A stretch of 64,000 nucleotides of DNA from Cellvibrio fontiphilus (GTDB taxonomy: Bacteria; Pseudomonadota; Gammaproteobacteria; Pseudomonadales; Cellvibrionaceae): assembly GCF_035317345.1 (NCBI RefSeq), contig NZ_JAYKTU010000011.1; one strand, given 5' to 3'. The notes under the pieces are model-generated. The model saw nothing but the letters and a program-made list of their open reading frames with translations, did no database searches and had not been told where the DNA came from. The position numbers and the translations under genes are program-made. This document shows, piece by piece, positions 25,664-34,520 of this stretch. Each line of letters starts with the position of its first letter. Within the stretch, counting starts at the first letter, position 1.

Positions 25664-26617
25664 ATGCCCAACTCACCGCGCCTTTCCATTGAAGGCATTT
25701 TATTGTTAATTGGTCTGGCAATTTGCTGGGGCATTAACTGGCCCATCATGAAATTTATTATCAGCGAAATTCCACCGCTGAGTTTTCGCGCCTTTTGCCT
25801 GTTCTTTGGGGGGCTGGGCATCCTGGGGTTGGCGCGTGCCTCAGGCTTATCCATCGCCCTGCCGGTGGGTTATATCAAAAAACTCTGCTGGGTTTGCCTG
25901 CTGAATATTGTTGGCTGGAATGTGATGGCGACCTATGGTCTGAGCCTGCTGCCGGCCGGTCGCTCGGCACTGCTTGGCTACACCATGCCTATCTGGACAG
26001 TATTGCTCTCGGTCTGGCTGTTACAGGACAAATTCAGCCTGCGGGTCGGTATCGCCCTGCTGCTGGGGATTGGCGGTATAGCAGCGCTGATGAGTGAGTC
26101 GTTAATCGCCTGGTTCAGCGGCCCATTAAATGTGCAACTATTACTTGGCGCACTACTGATGGTGGTGGCGGCCTGGTCTTGGGCTGCCGGCACTGTGCTG
26201 ATGAAACTCTGGCAGATCCCCCTTAATACGGTGGTACTCACGGGCTGGTTACTGCTTTTGGCCAGCCTGCCAATCATGGTTGCGGCCGCAATAGTGGACG
26301 GGGCACCGCGGCAGCTTCCTTCCACCCTGGCGCTTTGGGGTGTTGTCTATAACGTATTTTTTGCCTTTATGTTCTGCTACTGGGCCTGGGTGCGCCTGGT
26401 CAGCCTGGTGCCAGTAAGTGTGTCTTCAATCTCCTCGCTTATTACCCCACTGGTCGGGGTAATATCCAGCATCTATCTTCTGGGAGAGCAACCGGGATGG
26501 CCTGAATATACCGCAACCCTGTTGATTTTGAGCGCTGTCGCAGTGGTGAATTTCAGTGGGAAAAATCCTAACAAACAACCGGAAGCGACCGCGCCAAACG
26601 CCAGGGATGGAGGTTAG
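25664..26617 (+). CDS. EamA-family (DMT) transporter
   Basis: Inner-membrane permease of 317 residues with about ten hydrophobic helices arranged as two EamA repeats (first ending near LVSESLIAW-like ALMSESLIAWF, second from LLLGALLMVVAAWSWAAG). Motifs such as LAICWGINWPIMKF and the SSISSLITPLVGV loop are typical of drug/metabolite exporters of this family. Substrate cannot be told from sequence. Its 3' end overlaps the convergent sfsA gene by 50 bp. Confidence 0.88.
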   Translation: MPNSPRLSIEGILLLIGLAICWGINWPIMKFIISEIPPLSFRAFCLFFGGLGILGLARASGLSIALPVGYIKKLCWVCLLNIVGWNVMATYGLSLLPAGRSALLGYTMPIWTVLLSVWLLQDKFSLRVGIALLLGIGGIAALMSESLIAWFSGPLNVQLLLGALLMVVAAWSWAAGTVLMKLWQIPLNTVVLTGWLLLLASLPIMVAAAIVDGAPRQLPSTLALWGVVYNVFFAFMFCYWAWVRLVSLVPVSVSSISSLITPLVGVISSIYLLGEQPGWPEYTATLLILSAVAVVNFSGKNPNKQPEATAPNARDGG

Positions 26618-27323
26618 CGCCCTGTTGCACTCCGTAAGCGATAACTTCAACACCGGCCGCTTTCACCTCGCGCAGGGTATCGGCATAAAGCTTATCGATA
26701 TGATCCGCCGGACTAACCTGCCGGATACCCGTGTGCTGCACACAAAATAAGAGCACTGCGCGCTGCCCCCGGGCCACCATCAACTTTAACTCCCGCAAGT
26801 GCTTGGTGCCGCGGGCACTGACAGCATCGGGGAAATACCCCTGGCCTTCTGCCTCCATCAAGGTCAGGTTTTTCACCTCCAGATAACAGGCACGCTTATC
26901 GGCAGCATGATCCATCAGCAAAAAATCAATCCGCGATTTTTCATCACCGTATAGTTGCTCACGCTTGATATTCCGGTAACCCAACAACTCCTGAATCACA
27001 CCAGCTTCCAGTGCCGCAGCAACGAGTTGGTTGGCGCGCCCGGTATTGATACCCGCCCGATGACCATGCGGAGTGGTGACAATTTCCAGGGTCTGGGGAT
27101 ACTTGCGGGCTTTATTTTCAGATACTGAATAGCAACAGGGGCTGCCGGCGACCACACAGTTTTTCATCGAACCGGTATTGGGGCAGTGGATAGTTATTTC
27201 GCTGCCGTCCGCGAGGCGAACATCCGCCAGAAAACGTTTATAGCGCCTGAGCAGTAGCGCCGGGTAAAGAGCATCAAGCCCCCCTGAACCATTTTCAATA
27301 CCAAAGGAAGCGGATAAATTCAT
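26568..27323 (-). CDS. sfsA: Sugar fermentation stimulation protein SfsA
   Basis: DNA-binding nuclease-fold protein of 251 residues from the ATG at 27323. Family features are RRYKRFLADVRLADG, CPNTGSMKNC, KSRIDFLLMDH, CYLEVKNLTL and AVSARGTKHLREL, the last three forming a PD-(D/E)XK-like centre. In E. coli the gene stimulates maltose metabolism; it lies near dksA there as well, as here. An open frame extends upstream only from a TTG. The end overlaps the convergent EamA gene. Confidence 0.93.
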   Translation of the reverse strand: MNLSASFGIENGSGGLDALYPALLLRRYKRFLADVRLADGSEITIHCPNTGSMKNCVVAGSPCCYSVSENKARKYPQTLEIVTTPHGHRAGINTGRANQLVAAALEAGVIQELLGYRNIKREQLYGDEKSRIDFLLMDHAADKRACYLEVKNLTLMEAEGQGYFPDAVSARGTKHLRELKLMVARGQRAVLLFCVQHTGIRQVSPADHIDKLYADTLREVKAAGVEVIAYGVQQGANLHPWRLARSLPVVC

Positions 27324-27597
27324 AGGGACACAGCCGGATAGAAAACCAAAAAAACACCCCCCCAAAAACAACGATTAGAAGCGATAAATTGAACCACAAA
27401 TGCCGCGATTTGCGGCTATAGTTTTTGTTTAGGATATAAGTGGGGCAGGATTTGAGCCGCCAAGGTTAACCGGGCAAAAGCTGCGAAAAAACGCTAGCAC
27501 TCCCATATGTTATCTGATAGCTTGCTCCCCCTTCTAATTCTGCCCACCCCCTGGTGCAGCTGATTGATGATCCAGGATGTCTTACGAGGCGCTACCT
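27324..27597. other. Intergenic region upstream of dksA
   Basis: About 270 nt between divergent sfsA and dksA. It holds a seven-base C tract (27357-27363), a small ccgc/gcgg hairpin at about 27403-27415, and a weak promoter candidate for dksA (ttgcgg at 27410 with TATAAG at 27435, spacing 19). No gene is seen. Confidence 0.3.
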
Positions 27598-28041
27598 ATG
27601 GCGAAAAAATCACCTTCTACAGAAACCTTTGCACTCCGCCCTTTCACTCCCTACGTGGAGAAAAAAGGCGAAGAGTATATGAACGATAACCAGAAGGCGC
27701 ATTTCAGACAATTGCTGCTCAACTGGCGTTCAGAGCTGATGGAAGAAGTAGATCGCACCGTTAGCCACATGAAAGATGAAGCGGCTAACTTCCCTGATCC
27801 GGCCGACCGCGCCAGCCAGGAAGAGGAATTCAGCCTTGAACTGCGCACCCGCGACCGCGAGCGCAAGCTGATCAAGAAAATCGACAGCACTCTTGAGCTG
27901 ATTGAAAACAACGACTACGGCTATTGCGATGCCTGCGGTGTGGAGATTGGTATTCGTCGCCTTGAGGCCCGCCCGACCGCAACACTCTGCGTGGATTGCA
28001 AAACCCTCGCTGAAATCAAAGAAAAACAAATCGGCGGTTAA
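27598..28041 (+). CDS. dksA: RNA polymerase-binding transcription factor DksA
   Basis: Coiled-coil protein that enters the RNA polymerase secondary channel and, with ppGpp, reprograms transcription in the stringent response. The 147 residues contain the coiled-coil tip DPADRAS, with both aspartates needed for activity, and a four-cysteine zinc finger CDACG...CVDC. The start at 27598 has GAGG 8 nt upstream; an ATG seven codons earlier has its ribosome binding site too close. gluQ follows after 41 nt, the usual gammaproteobacterial pairing. Confidence 0.97.
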   Translation: MAKKSPSTETFALRPFTPYVEKKGEEYMNDNQKAHFRQLLLNWRSELMEEVDRTVSHMKDEAANFPDPADRASQEEEFSLELRTRDRERKLIKKIDSTLELIENNDYGYCDACGVEIGIRRLEARPTATLCVDCKTLAEIKEKQIGG

Positions 28042-28082
28042 AGCCGGTTCGCAGAGGCGGGGCAACCCGCCTCTTCTATTTT

Positions 28083-29036
28083 ATGCCTGCCTCATCACCA
28101 CCAATACCACCATCGGAACAACCATCCGCTAATGCGCTATTGCCTTATCGCGGCCGATTTGCTCCATCACCTACCGGCCCTCTGCATTTTGGTTCCCTGG
28201 TAACAGCCCTCGCCAGTTTTCTGGACGCCAAAGCCAATCGCGGCCAATGGCTGGTACGCATGGAAGATCTGGACCCGCCGCGCGAGCAGCCAGGTGCAGC
28301 CGATCTAATCCTGCAAGCCCTCGAAACCCACGGACTTGAGTGGGATGAAACACTGATCTACCAAAGCAGCCGCCATAGCGCCTATGAAGCTCGCCTTCAG
28401 GAGTTGATCAGCCGCGGACTCGCCTACCCTTGCAACTGTTCACGCCAACAACTGGCTGCTATGGGCGGCATTTATGACGGCCGCTGCCGGATCCACCAGC
28501 AGGATGACACTAGCCCGCATGCTATCCGCCTCAAGCTTTACGATATTCCTGGCTGCCCCTGCGATGACAGCGTTGGATTTGTCGATCTATTCCAGGGCGC
28601 ACAACAACAGAATCTACGCACCCATGCGGGCGACCAAATCCTTAAACGGCGCGATGGCTTTTATGCCTATCAATTAGCCGTAGTGGTTGATGATATCTTT
28701 CAGGGCATTACCCACATTATTCGCGGCAGCGACCTCCTGGAGGTAACCGCCCGCCAACTGCGTCTGTTTGACCTACTTGAAGCACCCCGTCCCACCTATG
28801 GGCACATCCCCCTGGCGCTGCAAGCCAACGGCCAGAAACTCAGCAAACAAAATCAAGCCAAAGCGCTGGATAACAACAAGGCAGGCAGGAACCTGTGGCA
28901 TGGGCTAGCCTTTTTAGGGCAGAATCCCCCTGCTGATATGGCGCGCGCTTCCACCCGCGAACTACTCGACTGGGCGCAGGTACACTGGCATCGCCAAGCA
29001 GTTAAAGGCCTTGGTTACTGGTATCAAGAAGAATAA
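28083..29036 (+). CDS. gluQ: Glutamyl-queuosine tRNA(Asp) synthetase
   Basis: Truncated paralogue of glutamyl-tRNA synthetase that attaches glutamate to queuosine in the wobble position of tRNA-Asp. The catalytic core begins YRGRFAPSPTGPLHFGSL with the HIGH-equivalent HFGS, contains zinc ligands CNC and YDGRC, and has the KLSKQN loop replacing KMSKS. The anticodon-binding domain is absent, as expected at 317 residues. An N-terminal extension of about 20 Ser/Pro-rich residues precedes the core; no clear ribosome binding site. Confidence 0.95.
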   Translation: MPASSPPIPPSEQPSANALLPYRGRFAPSPTGPLHFGSLVTALASFLDAKANRGQWLVRMEDLDPPREQPGAADLILQALETHGLEWDETLIYQSSRHSAYEARLQELISRGLAYPCNCSRQQLAAMGGIYDGRCRIHQQDDTSPHAIRLKLYDIPGCPCDDSVGFVDLFQGAQQQNLRTHAGDQILKRRDGFYAYQLAVVVDDIFQGITHIIRGSDLLEVTARQLRLFDLLEAPRPTYGHIPLALQANGQKLSKQNQAKALDNNKAGRNLWHGLAFLGQNPPADMARASTRELLDWAQVHWHRQAVKGLGYWYQEE

Positions 29037-29108
29037 CAACCGCGACGATTCACGGTCATAGCAAGCGCCGCTACAACTCATTAATGGCAGCGCTCAGGAA
29101 CTACTCTC

Positions 29109-29291
29109 ATGAACAATCAACGCCTGGTTATTTTGCTGTTGCTGGTGGCCTATATATTTTCCCCCAGTCTTTTTAACTGGATTCTTGACCCCCAGGGCGC
29201 CTGGTATAGGCCTTACATCGTCTGGGTGGGTGTGATTCTGGTTGCCTTTGTGATGCAAATACGGCGCAAGAATTATCAGGACTTTGATTAA
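29109..29291 (+). CDS. CbrX-like small membrane protein
   Basis: A 60-residue protein with two hydrophobic helices (LVILLLLVAYIFSPSLF and YIVWVGVILVAFVMQI) and a basic C-terminal tail. AGGA lies 9 nt before the ATG. It sits 80 nt upstream of cbrA in the same direction. In Pseudomonas a similar small ORF (cbrX, from memory) precedes cbrA and is translationally coupled to it. The assignment rests on size, topology and position. Confidence 0.75.
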   Translation: MNNQRLVILLLLVAYIFSPSLFNWILDPQGAWYRPYIVWVGVILVAFVMQIRRKNYQDFD

Positions 29292-29371
29292 CAACGACTC
29301 TGACCGGACTGATCGGCCCCGGCACAAAGTGCTACCCGGACAGCAATTCACTCATATAAGAACATTGCATA

Positions 29372-32341
29372 ATGACATTTGATCTCAGCCAAGTTGCGCT
29401 TATCGGCCTCTGCTATCTGCTCCTGCTCTTTGGCATTGCCTATATCACCGAGCGCGGCTGGATACCCGAGGCAGTAACCTCCCACCCTATCACCTACATC
29501 TTATCGCTGGGTATTTTTGCCAGTGCCTGGGCGTTTTACGGGGTTATCGACCTGGCATTCCAATACGGTTACGGCGCGCTCGCATATTACATAGGCACAG
29601 GCGCACTGTTTTTATTTGCACCGGTTGCCCTCGCCCCTTTAGCGGAATTGGCTCGCCGCCACCAGGTTCACTCGCTCGCCGACTTATTGGTGTTCCGCTA
29701 CCACAGTCACAGCGTGGGGGCGCTTACCACCCTGTGCATGCTCTGCGGTATTTTGCCGCTGATGGCACTGCAGATTCAGGCCATAGCCGACACCATGCAT
29801 ATACTGACCGTCAGTGGTAACCCCTCACTGCCACTGCAAGGCACAGGGCTTACCTTCAAGGATTTGATGGCCCTCTGCTACTGCGCCATTCTCGCTTTCT
29901 TCACCATCTCATTTGGCGCCAACCGCGACCAGCACCGGGGCTTGATCACCGCCATGGCGTTTGAGTCATTGGTTAAAGTCTGCGCGCTCTGTGCGATTGG
30001 ATTAGTGGCAGTTTTCGGCGTGTTTGATGGGCTGGAAGGCTTGGATCAGTGGCTGCTCGATCACCCGGAAAACCTGGCGCTGCTGCACAGCCCCATCCAC
30101 ACCGACTCAACCCACACACTGCTACTGGTCTTTGTTGCCACCGCCGTCACCATGCCCCATATTTTCCATTTAGGTTTGGCTGAAAACCCGCTGATGCGCA
30201 ACTCTCGCACTGTCACCTGGGCGTTTTCCCTGTTTTTGCTGCTGATGGCACTACCGATTTTTCCCATCCTCTGGGCCGGCACAGAACTTTCCGTACCCTT
30301 ACCCCCCCAGTACTACACCTTGGGTGTACCTATATTGTTTGACTCACCGGGCCTGACGCTACTTGCTTTCATTGGTGGCTTATCTGCCGCTACCGGCGCT
30401 ATGGTGGTTATTTCGCTGGCGCTATCTACTATGGTGATGAACCACTGGCTCTTACCTAGCCTGAAGCTGCGTACCCGCAGCGATCTCTACAGCCAACTTA
30501 TCTGGCTGCGCCGGATTTTGATCGCCACCATTTTCCTCGGCGCCTACCTGCTTTACTGGATTCTCGATAATCGCTTCAGCCTGAGCCATCTGGCCATGAC
30601 TGCATTTATCGAAACCCTACAATTCCTGCCAGCCACTTTTGCGATTGTTTTTTGGAGCAAGGGCAACCGGCGCGGAGTCATTGCCGGCCTGAGTGTCGGC
30701 ACCGGCATATGGGCGCTGGGCTTGTTAGTGCCGATGCTGACAGGTATGGAATATCTACCCATACCCTTAGTCGACTGGGCCATTCCGGTTGGCATCGAAT
30801 ACTGGAGCCAGGTCACGCTGCTATCTATAAGCCTGAACACTCTGTGTTTTGTGGTGATTTCGCTGGTAACCACACAAACGGATGACGAACAGTACAGCGC
30901 CGATGTCTGCGCCGCCGATGAACTTAGTCATCCGGTGCGCCAGGCACTGGATGTGCACTCCGCCGCCGAATTCAAACATCGCCTCGCCAAACCCTTGGGC
31001 AAAGTGACTGCCAGTCGCGAGGTGGATATAGCCCTGAAAGAACTGAGTTTGGGTATTGATGAGCGCCGCCCCTATGCGCTGCGCCGTTTGCGCGACCAGA
31101 TCGAGGGCAACCTGTCGAGCCTGATGGGTATTCATGTGGCGAGCGAAATCATGGATACCTATATCCCTCATGTGGTTGCAGAAACCCGCAACACAGTGGA
31201 TATCAACCTGATCGAAAGCCGCCTGTCCGAGTACCGGGAACACTTAACAGGCATGGCCGCTGAACTCAATACCCTGCGCCTCTATCACCGCAAAACGCTG
31301 GAAGAATTGCCAATGGCAGTCTGCTCGCTGGGCCGCGACATGGAAGTATTGATGTGGAACCGCGCCATGGCAGAGCTGACTGGCATTCCCAGCGGCGATG
31401 TAACCGGCTCTTATCTTGAAGACATCCCTGAACCTTGGTGCAGCCTGCTGATTGATTTCAGCCAAAGCAACGAACCGCATTTTTATCGCCGCGAGATAGA
31501 ACTGGACAATCGCCCCCACTGGATCAGCCTGCATAAAGCCCATATTGAAGGCACACTCACCGCAGGCGTTTACGATCAGGTAATGCTGCTGGAAGACGTC
31601 ACCGAAACCCAATTGCTGGAACAGGAACTGGTGCACTCAGAACGGTTGGCGTCAGTAGGCCGCCTGGCCGCAGGAGTTGCCCATGAAATCGGCAACCCTA
31701 TCACCGGTATCGCCTGCCTGGCCCAAAACCTCAAATATGATTCGACTGACCCTGCCGAAGTATTGGAAACCGCAGAGCAAATCCTCAGCCAGACCGACCG
31801 TGTTGGCCGTATCGTACAATCGCTGGTGAGCTTCTCCCACGCCGGTCATGCGAGCAAAACCGAGTTCGAGGCAGTTTCCTTGCGCGACTGCGCCAATGAA
31901 GCGATTCATTTGCTGTCGCTGCAAAAGGACAAAAACCAGGTGCTCTTTTGTAACGACATTCCCAAAACCGCCATTATTGCTGGCGATACACAAAGGATGA
32001 TTCAGGTTTTTATAAACCTTTTATCTAATGCCCGGGATGCCAGCCCCGAGCAAGGGCGTGTTATGCTAGAAAGTAACGAAGATGAGGATTCGGTAACAGT
32101 TTTTGTTACCGACGAGGGGCATGGTATCCCACCCGAGCTGATCGAGCGCATTCTGGAACCCTTCTTCACCACTAAAGAACCCGGTGAAGGCACAGGCTTG
32201 GGATTGGCCATGGTGTATAGCATTGTCGAAGACCACAGCGGCCATATGGACATCATAAGCCCCGCCGATACTGTACATAACCGTGGTGCCCGCTTTGAGA
32301 TAACGCTGCCGCGCCATCTTGACTCCTTAATGGATGCCTGA
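29372..32341 (+). CDS. cbrA: CbrA-type sensor histidine kinase with SLC5 transporter domain
   Basis: Membrane sensor kinase of the CbrAB carbon/nitrogen balance system. Of 989 residues, about the first 495 form a sodium/solute-symporter-like domain with thirteen or so helices. A linker of about 100 residues, a PAS domain (about 640-745; LPMAVCSLGRDMEVLMWNRA), a HisKA domain with phospho-acceptor His771 in GVAHEIGNP, and an HATPase with NARDAS, DEGHGIP and GTGLGLAMV follow. In Pseudomonas CbrA imports histidine and signals to CbrB; the ligand here is unknown. cbrB follows after 84 nt. Confidence 0.93.
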   Translation: MTFDLSQVALIGLCYLLLLFGIAYITERGWIPEAVTSHPITYILSLGIFASAWAFYGVIDLAFQYGYGALAYYIGTGALFLFAPVALAPLAELARRHQVHSLADLLVFRYHSHSVGALTTLCMLCGILPLMALQIQAIADTMHILTVSGNPSLPLQGTGLTFKDLMALCYCAILAFFTISFGANRDQHRGLITAMAFESLVKVCALCAIGLVAVFGVFDGLEGLDQWLLDHPENLALLHSPIHTDSTHTLLLVFVATAVTMPHIFHLGLAENPLMRNSRTVTWAFSLFLLLMALPIFPILWAGTELSVPLPPQYYTLGVPILFDSPGLTLLAFIGGLSAATGAMVVISLALSTMVMNHWLLPSLKLRTRSDLYSQLIWLRRILIATIFLGAYLLYWILDNRFSLSHLAMTAFIETLQFLPATFAIVFWSKGNRRGVIAGLSVGTGIWALGLLVPMLTGMEYLPIPLVDWAIPVGIEYWSQVTLLSISLNTLCFVVISLVTTQTDDEQYSADVCAADELSHPVRQALDVHSAAEFKHRLAKPLGKVTASREVDIALKELSLGIDERRPYALRRLRDQIEGNLSSLMGIHVASEIMDTYIPHVVAETRNTVDINLIESRLSEYREHLTGMAAELNTLRLYHRKTLEELPMAVCSLGRDMEVLMWNRAMAELTGIPSGDVTGSYLEDIPEPWCSLLIDFSQSNEPHFYRREIELDNRPHWISLHKAHIEGTLTAGVYDQVMLLEDVTETQLLEQELVHSERLASVGRLAAGVAHEIGNPITGIACLAQNLKYDSTDPAEVLETAEQILSQTDRVGRIVQSLVSFSHAGHASKTEFEAVSLRDCANEAIHLLSLQKDKNQVLFCNDIPKTAIIAGDTQRMIQVFINLLSNARDASPEQGRVMLESNEDEDSVTVFVTDEGHGIPPELIERILEPFFTTKEPGEGTGLGLAMVYSIVEDHSGHMDIISPADTVHNRGARFEITLPRHLDSLMDA

Positions 32342-32425
32342 ATGTAACCCGATAAACACCCGCGGCTCGCAAGCGCGCCTTGCCAGCTATTTACCAGTAA
32401 CACTAGACGCAAGACCCGGATAGCT

Positions 32426-33826
32426 ATGAGTAAGATTCTGATTGTTGAAGACGAAACCATCATCCGTACCGCACTGCGCAAATTGCTTGAGCGCAACCAG
32501 TACGAGGTTAGCGAAGCACCCTCTGTCAAGGAGGCCACCTCCAAGTTCCAACTAAAGGATTTTGATCTGATCGTCAGCGACTTGCGCCTGCCGGGGGCGC
32601 CGGGAACCGACCTGATCAAACTCGCCGGCGACACACCGGTATTGATCATGACCAGCTACGCCAGCTTGCGTTCGGCGGTCGATTCCATGCGTATGGGCGC
32701 GGTGGACTATATCGCCAAACCTTTCGATCACGACGAGATGGTCAATGCGGTAAAGCGGGTCATAGGCAAGGCCAAAGCTGCCAATAAAATCGCCGCCAAC
32801 ACCCCAACAGCCAGCACCACTATCGCCGGCATGATTGGCTCCAGCGATGTAATGCAAGACTTGTATAACCGTATCCACAAAATAGCGCCTACTAACGCCA
32901 CGGTCTTGATTCACGGTGAAACCGGCACTGGCAAGGAATTAGTCGCACGCGCACTTCACGAAGAGAGCAATCGCAATAATCACCTGATGATCTCGGTCAA
33001 CTGCGCTGCCATTCCCGACACCCTGATCGAATCCGAATTATTCGGTTACGAAAAGGGCGCCTTCACTGGTGCATCCAACAATCGCGAAGGGTTGGTTGCC
33101 GCTGCCGACGGTGGCACCTTGTTTTTGGATGAAATCGGCGAACTGCCTTTGGAAGCCCAAGCGCGCTTGCTGCGGGTATTGCAAGAAGGGGAAGTTCGCC
33201 CACTGGGCTCAGTGGAGTCGCGCAAAGTTGATGTGCGCCTTGTCGCCGCAACTCACCGCGACCTGCGCAAGTTGGCGCGTGAAGGCAAGTTCCGCGAAGA
33301 CCTTTATTTCCGCATTAATGTAATGCAGCTGGAATTACCGCCACTGCGCGAACGTGGTCGCGACATTATCAGTATCGCCGAATCCCTGCTGCAGCGTTAC
33401 TGTACTCAATTTGGCAAACCTCAACTCAAATTATCCTCGGCCGCGATGGATGCGATTATGAGTTACAACTGGCCAGGCAATGTGCGCGAACTGGAAAACG
33501 CCATGCAGCGCGCAGTGATTCTCTGCGAAGACAGCACCGAAATTGGCGACCACCTGCTCTCTATTGATATGGACTCACCGGATTTGAATGACAATACCGG
33601 CAGCTCGGTATTTGAACCCGCTCGACTGGCAAGCCGTGCCAGCAACAACTCAACCGAGGATCTCTCCCTGGAGGACTATTTCCAGCGTTTCGTGCTGGAA
33701 CATCAAGACACCATGAGCGAAACCGAGCTGGCGCGCAAGCTGGGAGTAAGCCGTAAGTGCCTGTGGGAACGCCGCCAGCGCTTGGGCATTCCCCGCACCA
33801 AAGCCGGAGCCAGTAGCGGCAAGTAG
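32426..33826 (+). CDS. cbrB: CbrB-type sigma-54-dependent response regulator
   Basis: NtrC-family activator of 466 residues. The receiver domain has Asp52 in VSDLRLPG as phospho-acceptor. The AAA+ domain carries Walker A GETGTGKE (about 164), the sigma-54-contacting GAFTGA loop (about 211-216) and Walker B GGTLFLDEIGE. A C-terminal Fis-type helix-turn-helix (TELARKLGVSRKCLWERRQ) binds DNA. Its predicted target lies just downstream: a TGTTAC-N14-GTAACA palindrome and a sigma-54 promoter driving a CrcZ-like RNA. Followed by an intrinsic terminator. Confidence 0.95.
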   Translation: MSKILIVEDETIIRTALRKLLERNQYEVSEAPSVKEATSKFQLKDFDLIVSDLRLPGAPGTDLIKLAGDTPVLIMTSYASLRSAVDSMRMGAVDYIAKPFDHDEMVNAVKRVIGKAKAANKIAANTPTASTTIAGMIGSSDVMQDLYNRIHKIAPTNATVLIHGETGTGKELVARALHEESNRNNHLMISVNCAAIPDTLIESELFGYEKGAFTGASNNREGLVAAADGGTLFLDEIGELPLEAQARLLRVLQEGEVRPLGSVESRKVDVRLVAATHRDLRKLAREGKFREDLYFRINVMQLELPPLRERGRDIISIAESLLQRYCTQFGKPQLKLSSAAMDAIMSYNWPGNVRELENAMQRAVILCEDSTEIGDHLLSIDMDSPDLNDNTGSSVFEPARLASRASNNSTEDLSLEDYFQRFVLEHQDTMSETELARKLGVSRKCLWERRQRLGIPRTKAGASSGK

Positions 33827-33843
33827 CAGTAACGCACACTCAC

Positions 33844-33883
33844 AAAAATCCCCGCCAGCCCCCAGGCTCGCGGGGATTTTTTG
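33844..33883 (+). terminator. cbrB intrinsic terminator
   Basis: Perfect 12-bp arms (33844-33855, 33870-33881) with a 14-nt loop, ending in a run of T, lie 18 nt after the cbrB stop codon. Confidence 0.85.
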
Positions 33884-33940
33884 TTTGGGGTGACAAAATT
33901 AATAACTTTTGATGCCAAAAAGCAGCTTTTAGCGTCACGC

Positions 33941-34004
33941 TGTTACCCCATGTCACGCAAGTGTTACCGTAAAAAATCTGTTACTTCTCTGCCTCCCGGT
34001 AACA
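33941..34004 (+). promoter_or_regulatory. Probable CbrB upstream activator sites
   Basis: A palindrome TGTTAC (33979-33984), 14 nt, GTAACA (33999-34004) matches the CbrB site described for Pseudomonas crcZ as I recall it. Two further TGTTAC half-sites lie at 33941 and 33962, each preceded by gtcacgc, and a GTAACC at 34021. They end about 125 nt before the predicted start of the CrcZ-like RNA, a normal distance for an NtrC-type enhancer. Confidence 0.75.
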
Positions 34005-34100
34005 ATCACAGGCTAAATATGTAACCGTCCGAAATAACTAAAAGGCATATAGAGCAGAGCAAAAAACATAAGCCTTTGTTTTTATTTAACTTTTTAAATA

Positions 34101-34116
34101 TGGCACAACAACTGCT
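34101..34116 (+). promoter_or_regulatory. Sigma-54 promoter of the CrcZ-like RNA
   Basis: TGGCAC-AACAA-CTGCT has the invariant GG and GC with exactly 10 nt between them, differing from consensus (TGGCAC-N5-TTGCW) mainly at one T. Transcription would start near 34127. Its position between CbrB-type sites and the A-rich RNA supports it. Confidence 0.8.
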
Positions 34117-34126
34117 TTTAGAGCGC

Positions 34127-34520
34127 CATAACAAAAACAAACAATAAGAATTAAATGCAAAACTCTAATAACAACAACAAATAATAAAAAACGGAAAAAA
34201 CAAAATAACAACAAGAAACAATAAGAAAATGACATTAATAAATAACAACAAGAAACAATAAGAAACGTAGAAACTGGAACATAACAACAACAAATAATAA
34301 CAACAGAAATATTAATAAAAATAAGTAAAACAATAACGTAGACGTAGATTGGCCACGCTAGAAAACAAGAGCAATAAGACACTAAAATAAAGCGGATACA
34401 AATCAGGCACTGGATGGGATAGCACGCGAGATTGGATATGGGCACGGAAGCACCCCATTAAATGCCATTTGCAGCACCTCGGTGCTCCCTCCAACGGGAA
34501 AGCGAAAGCTTTCCCGTTTT
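34127..34520 (+). ncRNA. crcZ: CrcZ-like small RNA (Hfq/Crc decoy)
   Basis: About 394 nt between a sigma-54 promoter and a GAAA-tetraloop terminator, close to the roughly 407 nt of Pseudomonas aeruginosa CrcZ, and in the same place, between cbrB and pcnB. The RNA is extremely A-rich and carries at least six AAN-repeat tracts: about 34130-34150, 34167-34187, 34202-34227, 34237-34264, 34281-34306 and 34323-34337. These are the CA motifs by which CrcZ sequesters Hfq/Crc and lifts catabolite repression. A 25-nt unit recurs exactly at 34204 and 34241, and a 20-nt unit at 34168 and 34281. The 3' part (34440-34520) contains two hairpins. Start inferred from the promoter; function inferred from synteny and motifs. 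Confidence 0.85.
34204..34265 (+). repeat. 25-nt exact direct repeat inside the CrcZ-like RNA
   Basis: Positions 34204-34228 and 34241-34265 are identical (starting aataacaacaagaaacaata), with a period of 37 nt. A second exact pair of 20 nt lies at 34168-34187 and 34281-34300. Duplicated CA-motif units suggest multiple equivalent protein-binding sites. Confidence 0.9.

Noticed and set aside
27357..27363. Seven-base C tract in the sfsA-dksA gap as a phase-variable element
   Set aside because: Too short and not in a promoter spacer or coding frame that could be switched.
34130..34340. CRISPR-like array suggested by regularly repeated units
   Set aside because: The units are simple AAN tracts with unequal spacing, no palindromic repeat and no unique spacers; no cas genes nearby.
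34086..34445. A 119-residue minus-strand open frame rich in Cys, Ile, Leu, Val and Tyr
   Set aside because: It is the shadow of the A-rich AAN repeats read in reverse (low-complexity hydrophobic protein); the plus strand has a clear non-coding RNA.
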